In this document: positions 1-8,515 of the stretch, piece by piece
Numbering within the stretch: position 1 is the stretch's first letter
Layout of the letters: each line of letters opens with the position of its first letter
Assembly (NCBI RefSeq): GCF_007990265.1
Contig: NZ_BJWH01000001.1
Coordinates: forward strand, 372,001 to 436,000
Source of the DNA: Cellulomonas terrae
Lineage (GTDB): Bacteria; Actinomycetota; Actinomycetes; Actinomycetales; Cellulomonadaceae
Reading direction: 5' to 3'
Length of the DNA stretch: 64,000 bases
Translations under genes and position numbers: made by a program
The notes under the pieces: model-generated
The model's database searches: none
Seen by the model: the letters and a program-made list of their open reading frames with translations, nothing else
What the model was told of the DNA's origin: nothing

Positions 1-1124
1 CTGTCCGCGTCCGTCTCGAACTGCCCCAGGAACGGCGAGTACGTGAACGCGCGGATCTCGTCGGCGCCCGGGTCGAACGTCAGGTACCGCAGCCAGCCGT
101 CGCCGCCGCGCGGGCGGTCCTGGTAGTCCGAGAGCATCGCCTGGACCGGCTGCCCGCACGCGTTGGTGTCGGTGCGGCGCGCCTCGGCGGTGACCTCGTC
201 GGAGAAGTGCCCGTTGACCACGAGGAACACCGAGCAGCTCGGACGCACGAGCTCCTCCCAGATGGCCTGCCCGCTGTTCCCGCCGTCCGCGCGGCCGACC
301 TGCGTGGTCAGCCCACCGGCCGTGTCGACGTAGCTGTGCGTCGCGACGATCGCCCGCCGGTCCGGGTACGCGGCCAGGACCCGTCGCGCCCAGTCGAGGA
401 CGGGGTCGGGGGCGTTGAACTCGAGGCTCAGCAGCAGGAAGTCCATGCCGCCCGCGGTGAACAGGGAGTAGCTGTCGAGGTTCTGCCGGTCCACGGGGTC
501 GTCGCCGAACTGGTCCTGGCCGAGGTAGCCGCCGTAGGACGCCGCCGGCGAGTTCCACGCCGCGTTCGCGTACCGGCTCACCGGGAAGTACTGCTGGTAC
601 AGCACCGCCGAGCCCGTGGTCAGGTTCATGTCGTGGTTGCCGGGCAGCACCGCACTGGGGACGTTCGCCGCGTCGAGGATCGCGAGGTACTGCGAGGCAC
701 GCTCCCACTGCACGGTCGACGTCTCGACACCGACGATGTCGCCGAGGTGCGCCACGAACGCGATGTTCAGCGGGTCCTTGTTGTCCGCGATCCACTGTGC
801 CTGCTGCCGCATGATGTCGGTGTTCGCCGACGTGCTCACGTAGTTCTGCGTGTCCGGCATGAGCATGAGCGTGAAGGGGTCACCGGCTCCGGGCGTGCCG
901 GGGGTGTCCGCCTGCGCGTGGAAGGTCACGTCCACCTGCGCGTCGTCGGGGTCGGTCGCGCGGACCTGCAGCTGCGCACCCGACGGGACCGACGGTGCAC
1001 CCGCGGCCGGGCCCACCAGGACGGGTGCGCTCGGCGGGGCGCCGGCGGCCTGTGCGGGCGTCACCAGCCCCACGACCGTCAGGATGCTGACCGCACCGGT
1101 GGCGAGGCAGGCACGTAGCCGCAT
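1..1124 (-). CDS. Secreted calcineurin-like metallophosphoesterase (3' end outside window)
   Basis: The first 374 codons are visible; the gene continues past the left edge. The start is ATG at 1124, behind GAGGGG. Residues 1-27 form a signal peptide ending TPAQA, then about 50 residues that look like an Ig/Fn3-type spacer (PSAPVLVGPAAG, RATDPDDAQVDVTF). The phosphoesterase domain follows with DTQNY, LGDIVG, GNHD, ATHSY and NGHFSDE, the dimetal-ligand blocks of calcineurin-like enzymes, although the last block reads GHFSD rather than the usual GHxH. It therefore probably hydrolyses an extracellular phosphoester; the substrate cannot be told from sequence. A promoter with an overlapping palindrome lies just upstream. 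Confidence 0.85.
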   Translation of the reverse strand, partial: MRLRACLATGAVSILTVVGLVTPAQAAGAPPSAPVLVGPAAGAPSVPSGAQLQVRATDPDDAQVDVTFHAQADTPGTPGAGDPFTLMLMPDTQNYVSTSANTDIMRQQAQWIADNKDPLNIAFVAHLGDIVGVETSTVQWERASQYLAILDAANVPSAVLPGNHDMNLTTGSAVLYQQYFPVSRYANAAWNSPAASYGGYLGQDQFGDDPVDRQNLDSYSLFTAGGMDFLLLSLEFNAPDPVLDWARRVLAAYPDRRAIVATHSYVDTAGGLTTQVGRADGGNSGQAIWEELVRPSCSVFLVVNGHFSDEVTAEARRTDTNACGQPVQAMLSDYQDRPRGGDGWLRYLTFDPGADEIRAFTYSPFLGQFETDAD

Positions 1125-1187
1125 CGTCGTCCCCTCGCTGAGCGGGAGCGGTCGCCGCGACGTCGGCGGCCAGTCGTCCCGCCGACG

Positions 1188-1216
1188 AGTTCACGCCTCG
1201 CGGGGAACCCTGTCAA
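1188..1216 (-). promoter_or_regulatory. Putative sigma-70-type promoter of the phosphoesterase gene
   Basis: On the minus strand a perfect TTGACA (-35, at 1211-1216) is followed after exactly 17 bases by TGAACT (weak -10, 1188-1193), about 65 bases before the phosphoesterase start. The -35 overlaps the palindrome at 1211-1225. Confidence 0.45.
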
Positions 1217-1225
1217 TATCTGACA
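1211..1225. promoter_or_regulatory. Palindrome TGTCA-N5-TGACA, candidate operator
   Basis: Perfect 5-5-5 inverted repeat with an AT-rich centre, unusual in this GC-rich intergenic DNA. It covers the -35 hexamer of the promoter reading toward the phosphoesterase gene, the position expected for a repressor site. No regulator gene lies beside it. Confidence 0.45.
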
Positions 1226-1252
1226 AACCGGACACGCTCGGGTTTCACCCGG

Positions 1253-1588
1253 TCAGGCGTCCAGTGCCGCCTCGACCGTGTCGTGCACGGTGAACACCTG
1301 GAGCAGCGCCGTGATCCGGAAGACCTTCAGCAGCCGCTCCGAGTCGATCACCAGCTGGAGCTGACCGCCCGCCAGCCGGACCTTCTTCAGCGTGCCGACG
1401 AGGACGCCGAGGCCGGTCGAGTCCATGAAGCGGACCGCCCGCAGGTCGATCACCAGGTCCGTCCGGTCGCGCTCGAGCAGCTCCGAGAGCTGGTCGCGCA
1501 GGGCATCGGCCGACGACACGTCGATCTCGCCGTCCACCTCCACGACGGTCCGGGGACCGACGTCCCGGCTGGTCACGCGCACATCCAT
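1253..1588 (-). CDS. STAS-domain anti-anti-sigma factor
   Basis: A 111-residue single STAS domain. The block MDSTGLGVLVG carries the serine that is phosphorylated by the partner anti-sigma kinase in SpoIIAA/RsbV proteins; the N-terminal strand TVVEVDGEIDVSSA is also typical. I chose ATG at 1588 because GGAGGG precedes it; an in-frame ATG 21 bases upstream is possible. It acts in the cytoplasm in partner switching and would free a sigma factor when unphosphorylated. No anti-sigma kinase or phosphatase gene is nearby, so its partner must be elsewhere. It follows pxpC by 21 bases and could share that transcript. Confidence 0.88.
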   Translation of the reverse strand: MDVRVTSRDVGPRTVVEVDGEIDVSSADALRDQLSELLERDRTDLVIDLRAVRFMDSTGLGVLVGTLKKVRLAGGQLQLVIDSERLLKVFRITALLQVFTVHDTVEAALDA

Positions 1589-1609
1589 CGGGTCCCTCCT
1601 TCGGTGCAT

Positions 1610-2488
1610 TCAAACAGACGCACGGCCGTGGACGAAGGACACCCGGTCCCCGGGCCGGACCTGGGCGAGTCGGCCGTGCGCGTACCGCCGGACCACCGCG
1701 ACCACCGGGTAGCCGCCCGTGACGGGATGGTCGACGCCGAACACGACGGGCTGCCCGTCCGGCGGCACCTGCACCGCACCGAGGACCAGCCCCTCCGACG
1801 GCAGCTCCCGTCCCGCGTGATCGGGCGTGCGGGCGAGGGCCGGTCCCGTCAGCCGGACGGCCACCCGGCTCGTCGCCGGGGTCACCCGCCAGTCGCCCGC
1901 CTGCAACCGCGACAGCACGTCCTCGAACCAGTCCGCGTGCGGGCCGCGCACCACCGGCAGCTCGACCCGGTCCGGCGGGGCCGGCACCGGCGCGAGGTCC
2001 ACGACCGGCCACCCCGCCGGTGCCGGGCCGACCGCCAGGACGTCACCCGCCCGCACCGGATCCGGTCCGAGCCCCGCGAGCTGGTCCGTGGACCGGGACC
2101 CCAGCACGCTCGGCACGTCGATCCCCCCGCGCACCGCGACGTACGTGCGCAGGCCGGAGGTGACCGTGCCGAGCCGCAGCTCCGCGCCCGACCGCAGCTC
2201 CAGCACGGCCTCGTGCCCGACCGGCCGGTCGTCGAGCCACGTCGGCCCGCGCGCTCCCGCGAGCGCCACGGTCACGTCCCCGACGGCCCGCAGCCGCAGC
2301 CCGCCGAGCAGGACCTCGAGGCCAGCGGCGCCCTCGTCGTTGGCGACGAGCCGGTTGGCCAGCCGCAGCGCACCCGCGTCGGCGGCACCGGACCGCCCGA
2401 CGCCGACGTGTGCCCAGCCGGGCCTGCCCAGGTCCTCGACGAGCGTGAGCAGGCCCGGGTCGATCACCTCCAGGGCGGCGCCCGTCAT
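1610..2488 (-). CDS. pxpC: 5-oxoprolinase subunit C (biotin-dependent carboxylase-like)
   Basis: 292 residues matching the PxpC/KipA (AHS2) family: GLLTLVEDLGRPGWAHVGVG near the N-terminus, then SGAADAGALRLANRLV, the LRTYVAVRGGIDVP block and a C-terminal PVTGGYPVVAVV segment. With PxpA and PxpB it makes the ATP-dependent 5-oxoprolinase that opens pyroglutamate to glutamate. Its ATG overlaps the pxpB stop as ATGA, so the two subunits are translationally coupled, in line with their forming a complex. Older annotations call it allophanate hydrolase subunit 2. Confidence 0.92.
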   Translation of the reverse strand: MTGAALEVIDPGLLTLVEDLGRPGWAHVGVGRSGAADAGALRLANRLVANDEGAAGLEVLLGGLRLRAVGDVTVALAGARGPTWLDDRPVGHEAVLELRSGAELRLGTVTSGLRTYVAVRGGIDVPSVLGSRSTDQLAGLGPDPVRAGDVLAVGPAPAGWPVVDLAPVPAPPDRVELPVVRGPHADWFEDVLSRLQAGDWRVTPATSRVAVRLTGPALARTPDHAGRELPSEGLVLGAVQVPPDGQPVVFGVDHPVTGGYPVVAVVRRYAHGRLAQVRPGDRVSFVHGRASV

Positions 2489-3126
2489 CGGGCCGTGAAC
2501 CGCACGTGCGTCCCGGGCTGCAGCAGCGCCGGAGGATCGCGGTCGACGTCGAACAGGGCCTCCTCGCACCGGCCCAGCAGCCGCCAGCCCCCCGGGGTCG
2601 CGGCGGGGTACACCGCGCTGAACTCGTCGGCGATCGCCACCGAACCCGCCGGGACGCGCTCGCGCGGGCTGTCGAGCCGCGGGACGCGCAGCATCGGGTC
2701 CAGCCCGACGAGGTACGCGAACCCCGCCATGAACCCGCCGAACGCCACCGTGTACAGGGCGCCCGTGTGCCGGGCGACGACCTCGTCGACCGTGAGCCCG
2801 GTCAGGCGCGCCACGTCGGCGAGGTCGGAGCCGTCGTAGTCGACGGCGAGCACGACCTCGCGGTCGTCGATGTCCACAGCGCTGGCCGACCGCGCCGCCC
2901 ACCAGCGCTCGATCGGAAGCGCCCCGGGGTCCGCGTCCTCGCGCACCCGGAGCAGCAGGGTGCGGGCGGCCGGGACCTGGTCGACGATCCCCGCTGCGTC
3001 CGGGTCGGACGCCCGCGCGGCCCGGACCGCGTCGTCGAGCGCGCGCACCTCGGCCAGCCCGGTGAGCTCCACCAGGACGGCATCGTCCCCGTAGGGCACC
3101 ACCCGGGGCGCAGGCACGTCGGTCAT
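2485..3126 (-). CDS. pxpB: 5-oxoprolinase subunit B
   Basis: 213 residues of the PxpB/KipI (AHS1) family: PYGDDAVLVEL at the N-terminus, the central VDYDGSDLADVARLTGLT, then YTVAFGGFMAGFAYL and the conserved LDSPRERVPAGSVAIADE. I start at ATG 3126 (MTDVP), which matches the family N-terminus; an upstream in-frame ATG at 3171 would add an atypical arginine-rich leader. It lies between pxpA (102-base gap) and pxpC (4-base overlap), the usual pxpABC order, and works with them in pyroglutamate recycling. Confidence 0.92.
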   Translation of the reverse strand: MTDVPAPRVVPYGDDAVLVELTGLAEVRALDDAVRAARASDPDAAGIVDQVPAARTLLLRVREDADPGALPIERWWAARSASAVDIDDREVVLAVDYDGSDLADVARLTGLTVDEVVARHTGALYTVAFGGFMAGFAYLVGLDPMLRVPRLDSPRERVPAGSVAIADEFSAVYPAATPGGWRLLGRCEEALFDVDRDPPALLQPGTHVRFTAR

Positions 3127-3228
3127 GGACCGATCCTGCCGGACCCCGGGCACGACGACGCCCCGGCGCAACCTTGCGCGACCCCGCCCGCACTCTCGCG
3201 CGCGCTCGTCGGGACGTGATCCGGCCCC

Positions 3229-3990
3229 TCAGGTCACGAAGGGCACGACCGTCACGCCGGCCTCCGCCAGCGTCGCCCGGACGGCGCGCGCCAGCGCCGC
3301 AGCCCCGGGGGTGTCCGAGTGCACGCACACCGACTCGGCCTCCACCCGGACGTCCGTCCCGTCGACGGCCCGCACCACACCGTCCACGGCCAGCCGCACG
3401 ACGCGCGCGGCCACCTCGGCGTCGTCCGTGACGAGCGCACCCGGCTCGGAGCGCGGTACCAACGTCCCGTCCGCGCGGTACCCGCGGTCCGCGAACGCCT
3501 CGGTCACGGCACGCAGCCCCCGGGCGCGCGCCGCGGCCAGCACGGCCGATCCCGGCAGCCCGAGCACCGGGAGGTCCGCGCTCGCCGCGACGAGAGCGCG
3601 GGCGTGCGTCTCGTGGTGGACGACCGCGTTGTAGAGCGCACCGTGCGGCTTCACGTAGGCCACCCGCGTCCCTTCCCACCGCGCGATCGCCCGGAGCGTC
3701 TCGACCTGCCGGGTCACCTGCTCCTGCAGCACGTCGGCCGGGACGTCGACGAAGCGTCGACCGAAGTGCTCGCGGTCCAGGTAGGACACGTGGGCGCCGA
3801 CGGCCACCCCGCGCGCCGACGCCGCCCGGCAGACGGCCGCCATGATGCGCTCGTCACCTGCGTGGAGCCCGCACGCGACGTTCGCGCTGGTCACGACGTC
3901 GAGCAGCTGCGTGTCGAGCCCGTCGACACCCGGCTCCCAGGCGTCGACCTCCTCGCCGAGGTCGCAGTTGAGGTCGATCCGGTCCGCCAT
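3229..3990 (-). CDS. pxpA: 5-oxoprolinase subunit A (LamB/YcsF family)
   Basis: 253 residues, the full family length. The N-terminus IDLNCDLGEEVDAW, the ACGLHAGDE block, GAHVSYLDREHFGRR, KPHGALYN and CVHSDTPGA are the LamB/YcsF signatures. PxpA supplies the hydrolase-like part of the 5-oxoprolinase, opening phosphorylated 5-oxoproline. It is the promoter-proximal gene of the pxpABC set. Its product, glutamate, is also what the hut operon at 18.7-25.4 kb makes. Confidence 0.93.
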   Translation of the reverse strand: MADRIDLNCDLGEEVDAWEPGVDGLDTQLLDVVTSANVACGLHAGDERIMAAVCRAASARGVAVGAHVSYLDREHFGRRFVDVPADVLQEQVTRQVETLRAIARWEGTRVAYVKPHGALYNAVVHHETHARALVAASADLPVLGLPGSAVLAAARARGLRAVTEAFADRGYRADGTLVPRSEPGALVTDDAEVAARVVRLAVDGVVRAVDGTDVRVEAESVCVHSDTPGAAALARAVRATLAEAGVTVVPFVT

Positions 3991-4072
3991 GCACCCGATC
4001 CTGCCTCGTCCACGATGCTGAGGCGTTCAGGCAGCGGCCAGCCGGCGGCAGGGCCGGTGCGAGGATGGGTGG

Positions 4073-6781
4073 GTGGTGGAACCCGGCGCGCTGCTCGACG
4101 TGCTGCTCGCCGCCGGGGCTCGCTCGGACCGCATGACCCACGTCCGGCACCTGCCCGCGCGGACGGGCACGCAGGCGGACTGGCCGGCCTGGGCCGACCC
4201 GGACCTCGTGCAGGGCTACCGCGCCCTCGGGGTCGACCGCCCCTGGCTGCACCAGGTCGAGGCCGCCGACGCCGCCTGGTCCGGCCGGCACACCGTCCTG
4301 GCCACCTCGACCGGGTCCGGCAAGTCCCTCGCGTTCTGGCTGCCTGCCCTGTCGACCGCTCGTGCCGCGAGCGCCGAGTCGCTCCTCGACCCCGGCCGCA
4401 TCGAGTCCGTGGCCCGTCGCGCGACGACCCTCTACCTGTGCCCGACCAAGGCGCTGGCCGCCGACCAGCTCGCCGCGCTCGACCGCCTCCTGGTCGCCGG
4501 CCGCACCCGCGACGTCCGGCTGTCCACCTGCGACGGCGACACGTCCCTCGACGAACGCCGCTGGGTGCAGGAGCACGCCGACGTCGTCCTGACCAACCCC
4601 GACTTCCTGCACTTCGCGCTCCTGCCGCAGCACCGGCGGTGGGCGCGGTTGCTCGGGTCCCTGCGGTACGTCGTGGTCGACGAGTGCCACGCGTTCCGTG
4701 GGGTGTTCGGCGCGCACGTCGGCCTCGTCCTCCGGCGCCTGCGCCGGCTCGCCGCGTCCTACGGCGCGACGCCGACGTTCCTGCTCGCGTCCGCCACCAC
4801 GTCCGACCCCGCCGCGAGCGCCGCCCGGCTGATCGGCGTCGACCCGTCCGAGGTCACCGCCGTCACCACCGACGCCTCCCCGGCCGGTCGCAAGACCTTC
4901 GTCCTGTGGCAGCCGCCCGAGCTGCCCGGGTCCGACGCCCCCTGGTCCGCCCTCCTGCCCGCGGACGACCCGTGGGCCACCCCGCTCGCCCTCCCCCGCC
5001 ACGTGACCCGCAGCGCGGACGACCTGAGCCCACCCGGTCCGGACGACGTCTGGGCGACCGGCGCCGACGTCACCCCGCCGCCTCCGGCGTTCCCCGGTGC
5101 CGAGGACCCCGTCGTCCTGTCGGAGGCCCTCGCCGCGGTGCTGCCCGGCCTCGGCGACGTCCCGGGACCAGGCGCTGGCAGGTTCGGCGGGAGCGACGGA
5201 TCCGGCGACGCCCGCCCTGGGCATCTCGGCACGGGCGAGGGGTCCGGCCCGCTCGGGACGGGCGAACGGGTCGTCGCGGAGCCCTCCGACCGGCCGCGCC
5301 GCACGGCGACCGCCGAGATCGCCGACCTCCTGGCGGACCTCACCGCCGCGGGCGCCCGCTCGCTCGCGTTCACGCGGTCGCGGCGCGGCGCGGAGTCGGT
5401 CGCCGCCACCACCCGGGCTCACCTGCTGGAGATCGACCCGACGTTCGCGACCTCCGTGCAGGCGTACCGCGGCGGCTACCTGCCCGAGGAACGGCGGGCG
5501 CTGGAGGCCGCGATCCGGTCCGGCGCGCTGCGTGCCCTGGCCACCACGAACGCGCTCGAGCTGGGAGTCGACATCTCCGGGCTCGACGCCGTCCTCATCG
5601 CCGGCTGGCCCGGCACCCGCGTGTCGCTGTGGCAGCAGGCGGGCCGCGCCGGCCGCGCCGGCACCGACGGGCTCGTCGTCCTGGTCGCCCGCGAGGACCC
5701 GCTCGACACGTTCCTGGTGCACCACGCCGAGGCGATCTTCGACACCCCGGTCGAGGCCACGGTCTTCGACACCACCAACCCCTACGTGCTGGCGCCCCAC
5801 CTGTGCGCCGCCGCGGCCGAGCAGCCCCTGCGGTCCGAGGAGCTGGACCTCTTCGGCCCGCGCACCGCCGACCTGCTCGCCGAGCTGGTCGAGCGCGGGA
5901 CCCTGCGCCGGCGCCCCTCGGGCTGGTACTGGACCCACAACGAGCAGGCCAGTCGCCTGACCGACCTGCGCGGCTCCGGCGGCGACCCCGTCCGTGTGGT
6001 CGAGTCCGTCACCGGACGCCTGCTGGGCACCGTCGACGCCGCCTCCGCGGACTCCACCGTGCACGACGGTGCCGTCTACGTGCACCAGGGCGCCTCGTTC
6101 GTCGTCGACGAGCTGAGGCTCGAGGACGGTATCGCCCTGGTCACCCGCCGCGACGTCGACTACGGCACGTGGGCCCGCTGGGTCACCACGACCGAGATCC
6201 AGTCCGTCGACGCCGAGGTGCCCTGGGGGCCGATCACCTGGGGGTTCGGGTCCGTCGACGTGACCACCCAGGTCCTCGGCTACCAGCGCAAACGCATCCC
6301 CGACCTGCAGGTGCTCGGCACCGAGGAGCTCGACCTGCCCGCCCGCACCCTGCGCACGACGGCCGTCTGGTGGACCGCACCCGCCGAGGTCCTCCTCGCC
6401 GCCGGGGTCACCGTCGAGGCCACGCCGGGCGCCCTGCACGCCGCCGAGCACGCGTCCATCGGCCTCCTGCCGCTGCTCGCGACGTGCGACCGGTGGGACC
6501 TCGGCGGCCTCTCCACCGCGCTGCACGTCGACACCGAGCAGGCCACCGTCTTCGTGCACGACGCCTACCCCGGCGGGGCGGGCTTCGCGGAACGTGGCTT
6601 CACGCTGGGTGCGACCTGGTTGCGCGCCACCCGCGACGCCATCGCCGCCTGCCGCTGCTTCGCCGGGTGCCCCGCGTGCGTGCAGTCGCCGAAGTGCGGC
6701 AACGCGAACAACCCGCTGGACAAGGCCGCCGCGATCCGGCTGCTCACCGCGGTCCTCACCCACGCACCGACGGCCTCCTGA
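4073..6781 (+). CDS. DEAD/DEAH-box helicase with DUF1998 and zinc-binding cysteines (MrfA/YprA-like)
   Basis: 902 residues. The first RecA lobe has ATSTGSGKS (about residues 75-85) and a DECH box (about 203-206), then SAT in LASATTSDP. The second lobe ends with QQAGRAGRAG. The C-terminal third is DUF1998, finishing with a cysteine-rich block, CRCFAGCPACVQSPKC (about 859-874), which binds zinc in MrfA. Bacillus MrfA repairs mitomycin C damage; that role is inferred here. Start is GTG at 4073 (a second GTG follows directly). An insert of about 85 low-complexity, G/P-rich residues (about 320-405) separates the lobes. It is divergent from pxpA. Confidence 0.9.
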   Translation: MVEPGALLDVLLAAGARSDRMTHVRHLPARTGTQADWPAWADPDLVQGYRALGVDRPWLHQVEAADAAWSGRHTVLATSTGSGKSLAFWLPALSTARAASAESLLDPGRIESVARRATTLYLCPTKALAADQLAALDRLLVAGRTRDVRLSTCDGDTSLDERRWVQEHADVVLTNPDFLHFALLPQHRRWARLLGSLRYVVVDECHAFRGVFGAHVGLVLRRLRRLAASYGATPTFLLASATTSDPAASAARLIGVDPSEVTAVTTDASPAGRKTFVLWQPPELPGSDAPWSALLPADDPWATPLALPRHVTRSADDLSPPGPDDVWATGADVTPPPPAFPGAEDPVVLSEALAAVLPGLGDVPGPGAGRFGGSDGSGDARPGHLGTGEGSGPLGTGERVVAEPSDRPRRTATAEIADLLADLTAAGARSLAFTRSRRGAESVAATTRAHLLEIDPTFATSVQAYRGGYLPEERRALEAAIRSGALRALATTNALELGVDISGLDAVLIAGWPGTRVSLWQQAGRAGRAGTDGLVVLVAREDPLDTFLVHHAEAIFDTPVEATVFDTTNPYVLAPHLCAAAAEQPLRSEELDLFGPRTADLLAELVERGTLRRRPSGWYWTHNEQASRLTDLRGSGGDPVRVVESVTGRLLGTVDAASADSTVHDGAVYVHQGASFVVDELRLEDGIALVTRRDVDYGTWARWVTTTEIQSVDAEVPWGPITWGFGSVDVTTQVLGYQRKRIPDLQVLGTEELDLPARTLRTTAVWWTAPAEVLLAAGVTVEATPGALHAAEHASIGLLPLLATCDRWDLGGLSTALHVDTEQATVFVHDAYPGGAGFAERGFTLGATWLRATRDAIAACRCFAGCPACVQSPKCGNANNPLDKAAAIRLLTAVLTHAPTAS

Positions 6782-6839
6782 ACCAGCACGACCGAGGGCG
6801 ACCTCGCGAGTCCCGGCGTCGTCTGCACGGTCCACGCCT

Positions 6840-6857
6840 GCGACCGACGTCGGTCGC
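6840..6857. repeat. 18-base perfect palindrome between convergent genes
   Basis: GCGACCGACGTCGGTCGC is its own reverse complement. It lies 59 bases past the helicase stop and 75 bases past the stop of the convergent gene. With no loop or T-tract it is a poor terminator; a protein site or cruciform-prone element is possible. Confidence 0.5.
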
Positions 6858-6932
6858 CGGCACCCCTCGACGTGCGCGGGGCGGTGAGGCGACGCGCGAC
6901 GCTCCGGGCAACCCGCGAGCGCGCCCGCCGGC

Positions 6933-7397
6933 TCACGGCACGATCGGCAGCACCAGGCGCGTCTCGTTCAGGTCCGGATCGGCCACCTCCGACGGGTCCG
7001 TGACGTACACCTCGAGGAAGTCGCCACGCATGTCGGCAGGGTTGTCCGACATCCACGTCCGGAGCTCGTCCCAGGCTCCGGGGAGACCCTCGTAGCGACC
7101 GACGTGCATCCCGACCGCCGCCGGGCCTCCCGGCAGCTCGACCACCTCGACCCCGCCCCCGAGGGGACCGACGTCGTCCGCGTCGACCCAGAAGCCCGCG
7201 GCGAGGTCGACCGAGTCCGGCGTCATGTCGCGGTACCAGCCGAACGCGGGGCCGGTCACGGCCAGCCCCGCTGCTGCGACCTCCTGGACGACGGCGCGGT
7301 AGGCGCGGTCGTAGAAGGCCGCCAGGGCGTCCATGGCGACGCGCTCGCGCACGACGGCGACCAACGCGGTCGGCTGCTCTTCGACAGTGATGTCCAC
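6933..7397 (-). CDS. GyrI-like / AraC effector-binding-domain protein
   Basis: 154 residues that look like a stand-alone effector-binding (GyrI-like) domain: VDITVEEQPTALVAVVRERV opens the fold, GPAFGWYRDMTPDSVDLAAGF is the typical middle, and TWMSDNPADMRGDFLEVYVTDP the C-terminal strand pair. Such domains bind small hydrophobic ligands or gyrase; no DNA-binding domain is attached. I use GTG 7397, preceded by GAGGAG; starting further upstream adds a basic leader unlike the family. The following gene on this strand is the helicase's convergent neighbour, so it is probably the last gene of a short transcript. Confidence 0.72.
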   Translation of the reverse strand: MDITVEEQPTALVAVVRERVAMDALAAFYDRAYRAVVQEVAAAGLAVTGPAFGWYRDMTPDSVDLAAGFWVDADDVGPLGGGVEVVELPGGPAAVGMHVGRYEGLPGAWDELRTWMSDNPADMRGDFLEVYVTDPSEVADPDLNETRLVLPIVP

Positions 7398-7438
7398 GGT
7401 GCTCCTCGGGTCGGTGCGGTCGCCTCGACGGGCGTGTG

Positions 7439-7882
7439 TCAGGAGGTGCCGTGGCACCTCGCGAACACCTTCACCGTGCGCGCGTCGTTCGCGTACTCGA
7501 CGAGCGTGTTCTCGTCCATGATCACGGCGGACACCTCCGCCGTGCCACGGGTGAACTCCGCAGTGCCAGGAGGAGCGCTGACCGGGAGAACGACGTGCAC
7601 CACGTGCCGGCGTCCGTCACAGACGAGCGGTAGTCCTGCCCAGGCGAAGACCTCACCCTGGGCGACGTTGACGAATCCTTCCCACTGCACACCGTCGACC
7701 GGGCGGCACCGGACGAGAAGCCGGGCGGTGATCGCCGCCCCTCCGTCGGTGAGGTGCGCTGCCGGCAGGACCGTCACATCGGCGACGGGTTGGCGGGTCA
7801 CCGCTGCGGCCGGCTGAGCGGCGAGCACCGACATGCCCGCCACGAGGAGCGCGATGAGTCCTCGAACCATCTTTCGCACCAT
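7439..7882 (-). CDS. Small secreted protein, possibly DUF6299-like
   Basis: 147 residues. The N-terminus MVRKMVRGLIALLVAGMSVL ends in AQPAAA, a clear signal peptide. The mature part is beta-rich (DVTVLPAAHLTDGGAAITAR) with three cysteines, RCRP, LVCDG and ARCHG. It reminds me of the actinobacterial DUF6299 secreted family, but I cannot confirm that without a profile search; function unknown. The start ATG is preceded by AGGAGGAGG and, further up, by a run of AAGGAG repeats, suggesting strong translation. Confidence 0.75.
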   Translation of the reverse strand: MVRKMVRGLIALLVAGMSVLAAQPAAAVTRQPVADVTVLPAAHLTDGGAAITARLLVRCRPVDGVQWEGFVNVAQGEVFAWAGLPLVCDGRRHVVHVVLPVSAPPGTAEFTRGTAEVSAVIMDENTLVEYANDARTVKVFARCHGTS

Positions 7883-7897
7883 GTCTTCCTCCTCCTG

Positions 7898-7919
7898 CCT
7901 TCTCCTTCTCCTTCTCCTT
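7898..7919 (-). repeat. AAGGAG tandem repeat in an mRNA leader
   Basis: On the minus strand this is about 3.7 copies of AGAAGG, that is four overlapping AAGGAG Shine-Dalgarno-like hexamers, 16-37 bases upstream of the secreted protein's ATG at 7882 and just before its main AGGAGGAGG site. Confidence 0.6.
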
Positions 7920-8140
7920 GCTGACCGTCGTCTTCGTGCGCCTCACGGACCGCACGTCGTCCAGCCCGCGCGTCGTCCCGCCCGACCGCCACGCGCTCGT
8001 GCCGTGCGGGGTCCGCCCATGGCTCCTCCCAGATCAACCGTCCGCCGGGCGGAGGCGACGTGCTAGGGACCAAGTGCCCGGGTAGGCGGTCTCGGCCCGG
8101 GCTCGGGAGCCGATCAGCCCGTCGCGACGGGGACGACCGG

Positions 8141-8515
8141 TCACCTCCGGGCCGACGCCGGGCCGGCCCGAGCAGACGCCGTCGCGGACCCGGCTGCACC
8201 TCGCACCACGACCCGCACGGTGACCACACCTGCTCCCTCGTGCGTGCACGACGAGAGCCTCGCCCCGTTGCGGCGGACGACCTCCGCAGCGACCGGGCAC
8301 GGGTCACCCGGCTGCCCCGCCAGCACCTGCGACGCCCCGGCGAGCGCGCCGAGGTCGGCCGCCGTCTGCGCGCGGCCGCGACCGAGCTGTGCGGAGCCCA
8401 GCAGCCCGAGCAGAGCCGCGACGACCAGGACGACCGCGACGAGCGCGAGCAGCAGGACCGTGCCCGAACCCCGGTCGTCCCCGCACCCGAGGAGGCGGTG
8501 ACGCCGGACCGTCAC
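8141..8515 (-). CDS. TadE-like pseudopilin, second copy (Rv3654c-type)
   Basis: 124 residues. A short basic start is followed by DDRGSGTVLLLALV and one long hydrophobic helix, then AQTAADLGALAGASQ, the hallmark of the TadE-like proteins found in actinobacterial tad loci. Unlike the gene before it there is no glutamate at +5 of the putative prepilin cleavage site (leucine instead). Two cysteines (PCPVA, SSCTH) may pair outside the membrane. The start is GTG 8515, overlapping the preceding stop as GTGA. Last gene of the pilus unit; likely a minor pilin. Confidence 0.82.
   Translation of the reverse strand: MTVRRHRLLGCGDDRGSGTVLLLALVAVVLVVAALLGLLGSAQLGRGRAQTAADLGALAGASQVLAGQPGDPCPVAAEVVRRNGARLSSCTHEGAGVVTVRVVVRGAAGSATASARAGPASARR

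Noticed and set aside
3854..6835. 993-residue leftward open frame opposite the helicase
   Set aside because: It is the shadow of the helicase gene in GC-rich DNA: Gly/Arg/Val-rich low complexity, no domain, no ribosome-binding site; the helicase motifs on the other strand are unmistakable.
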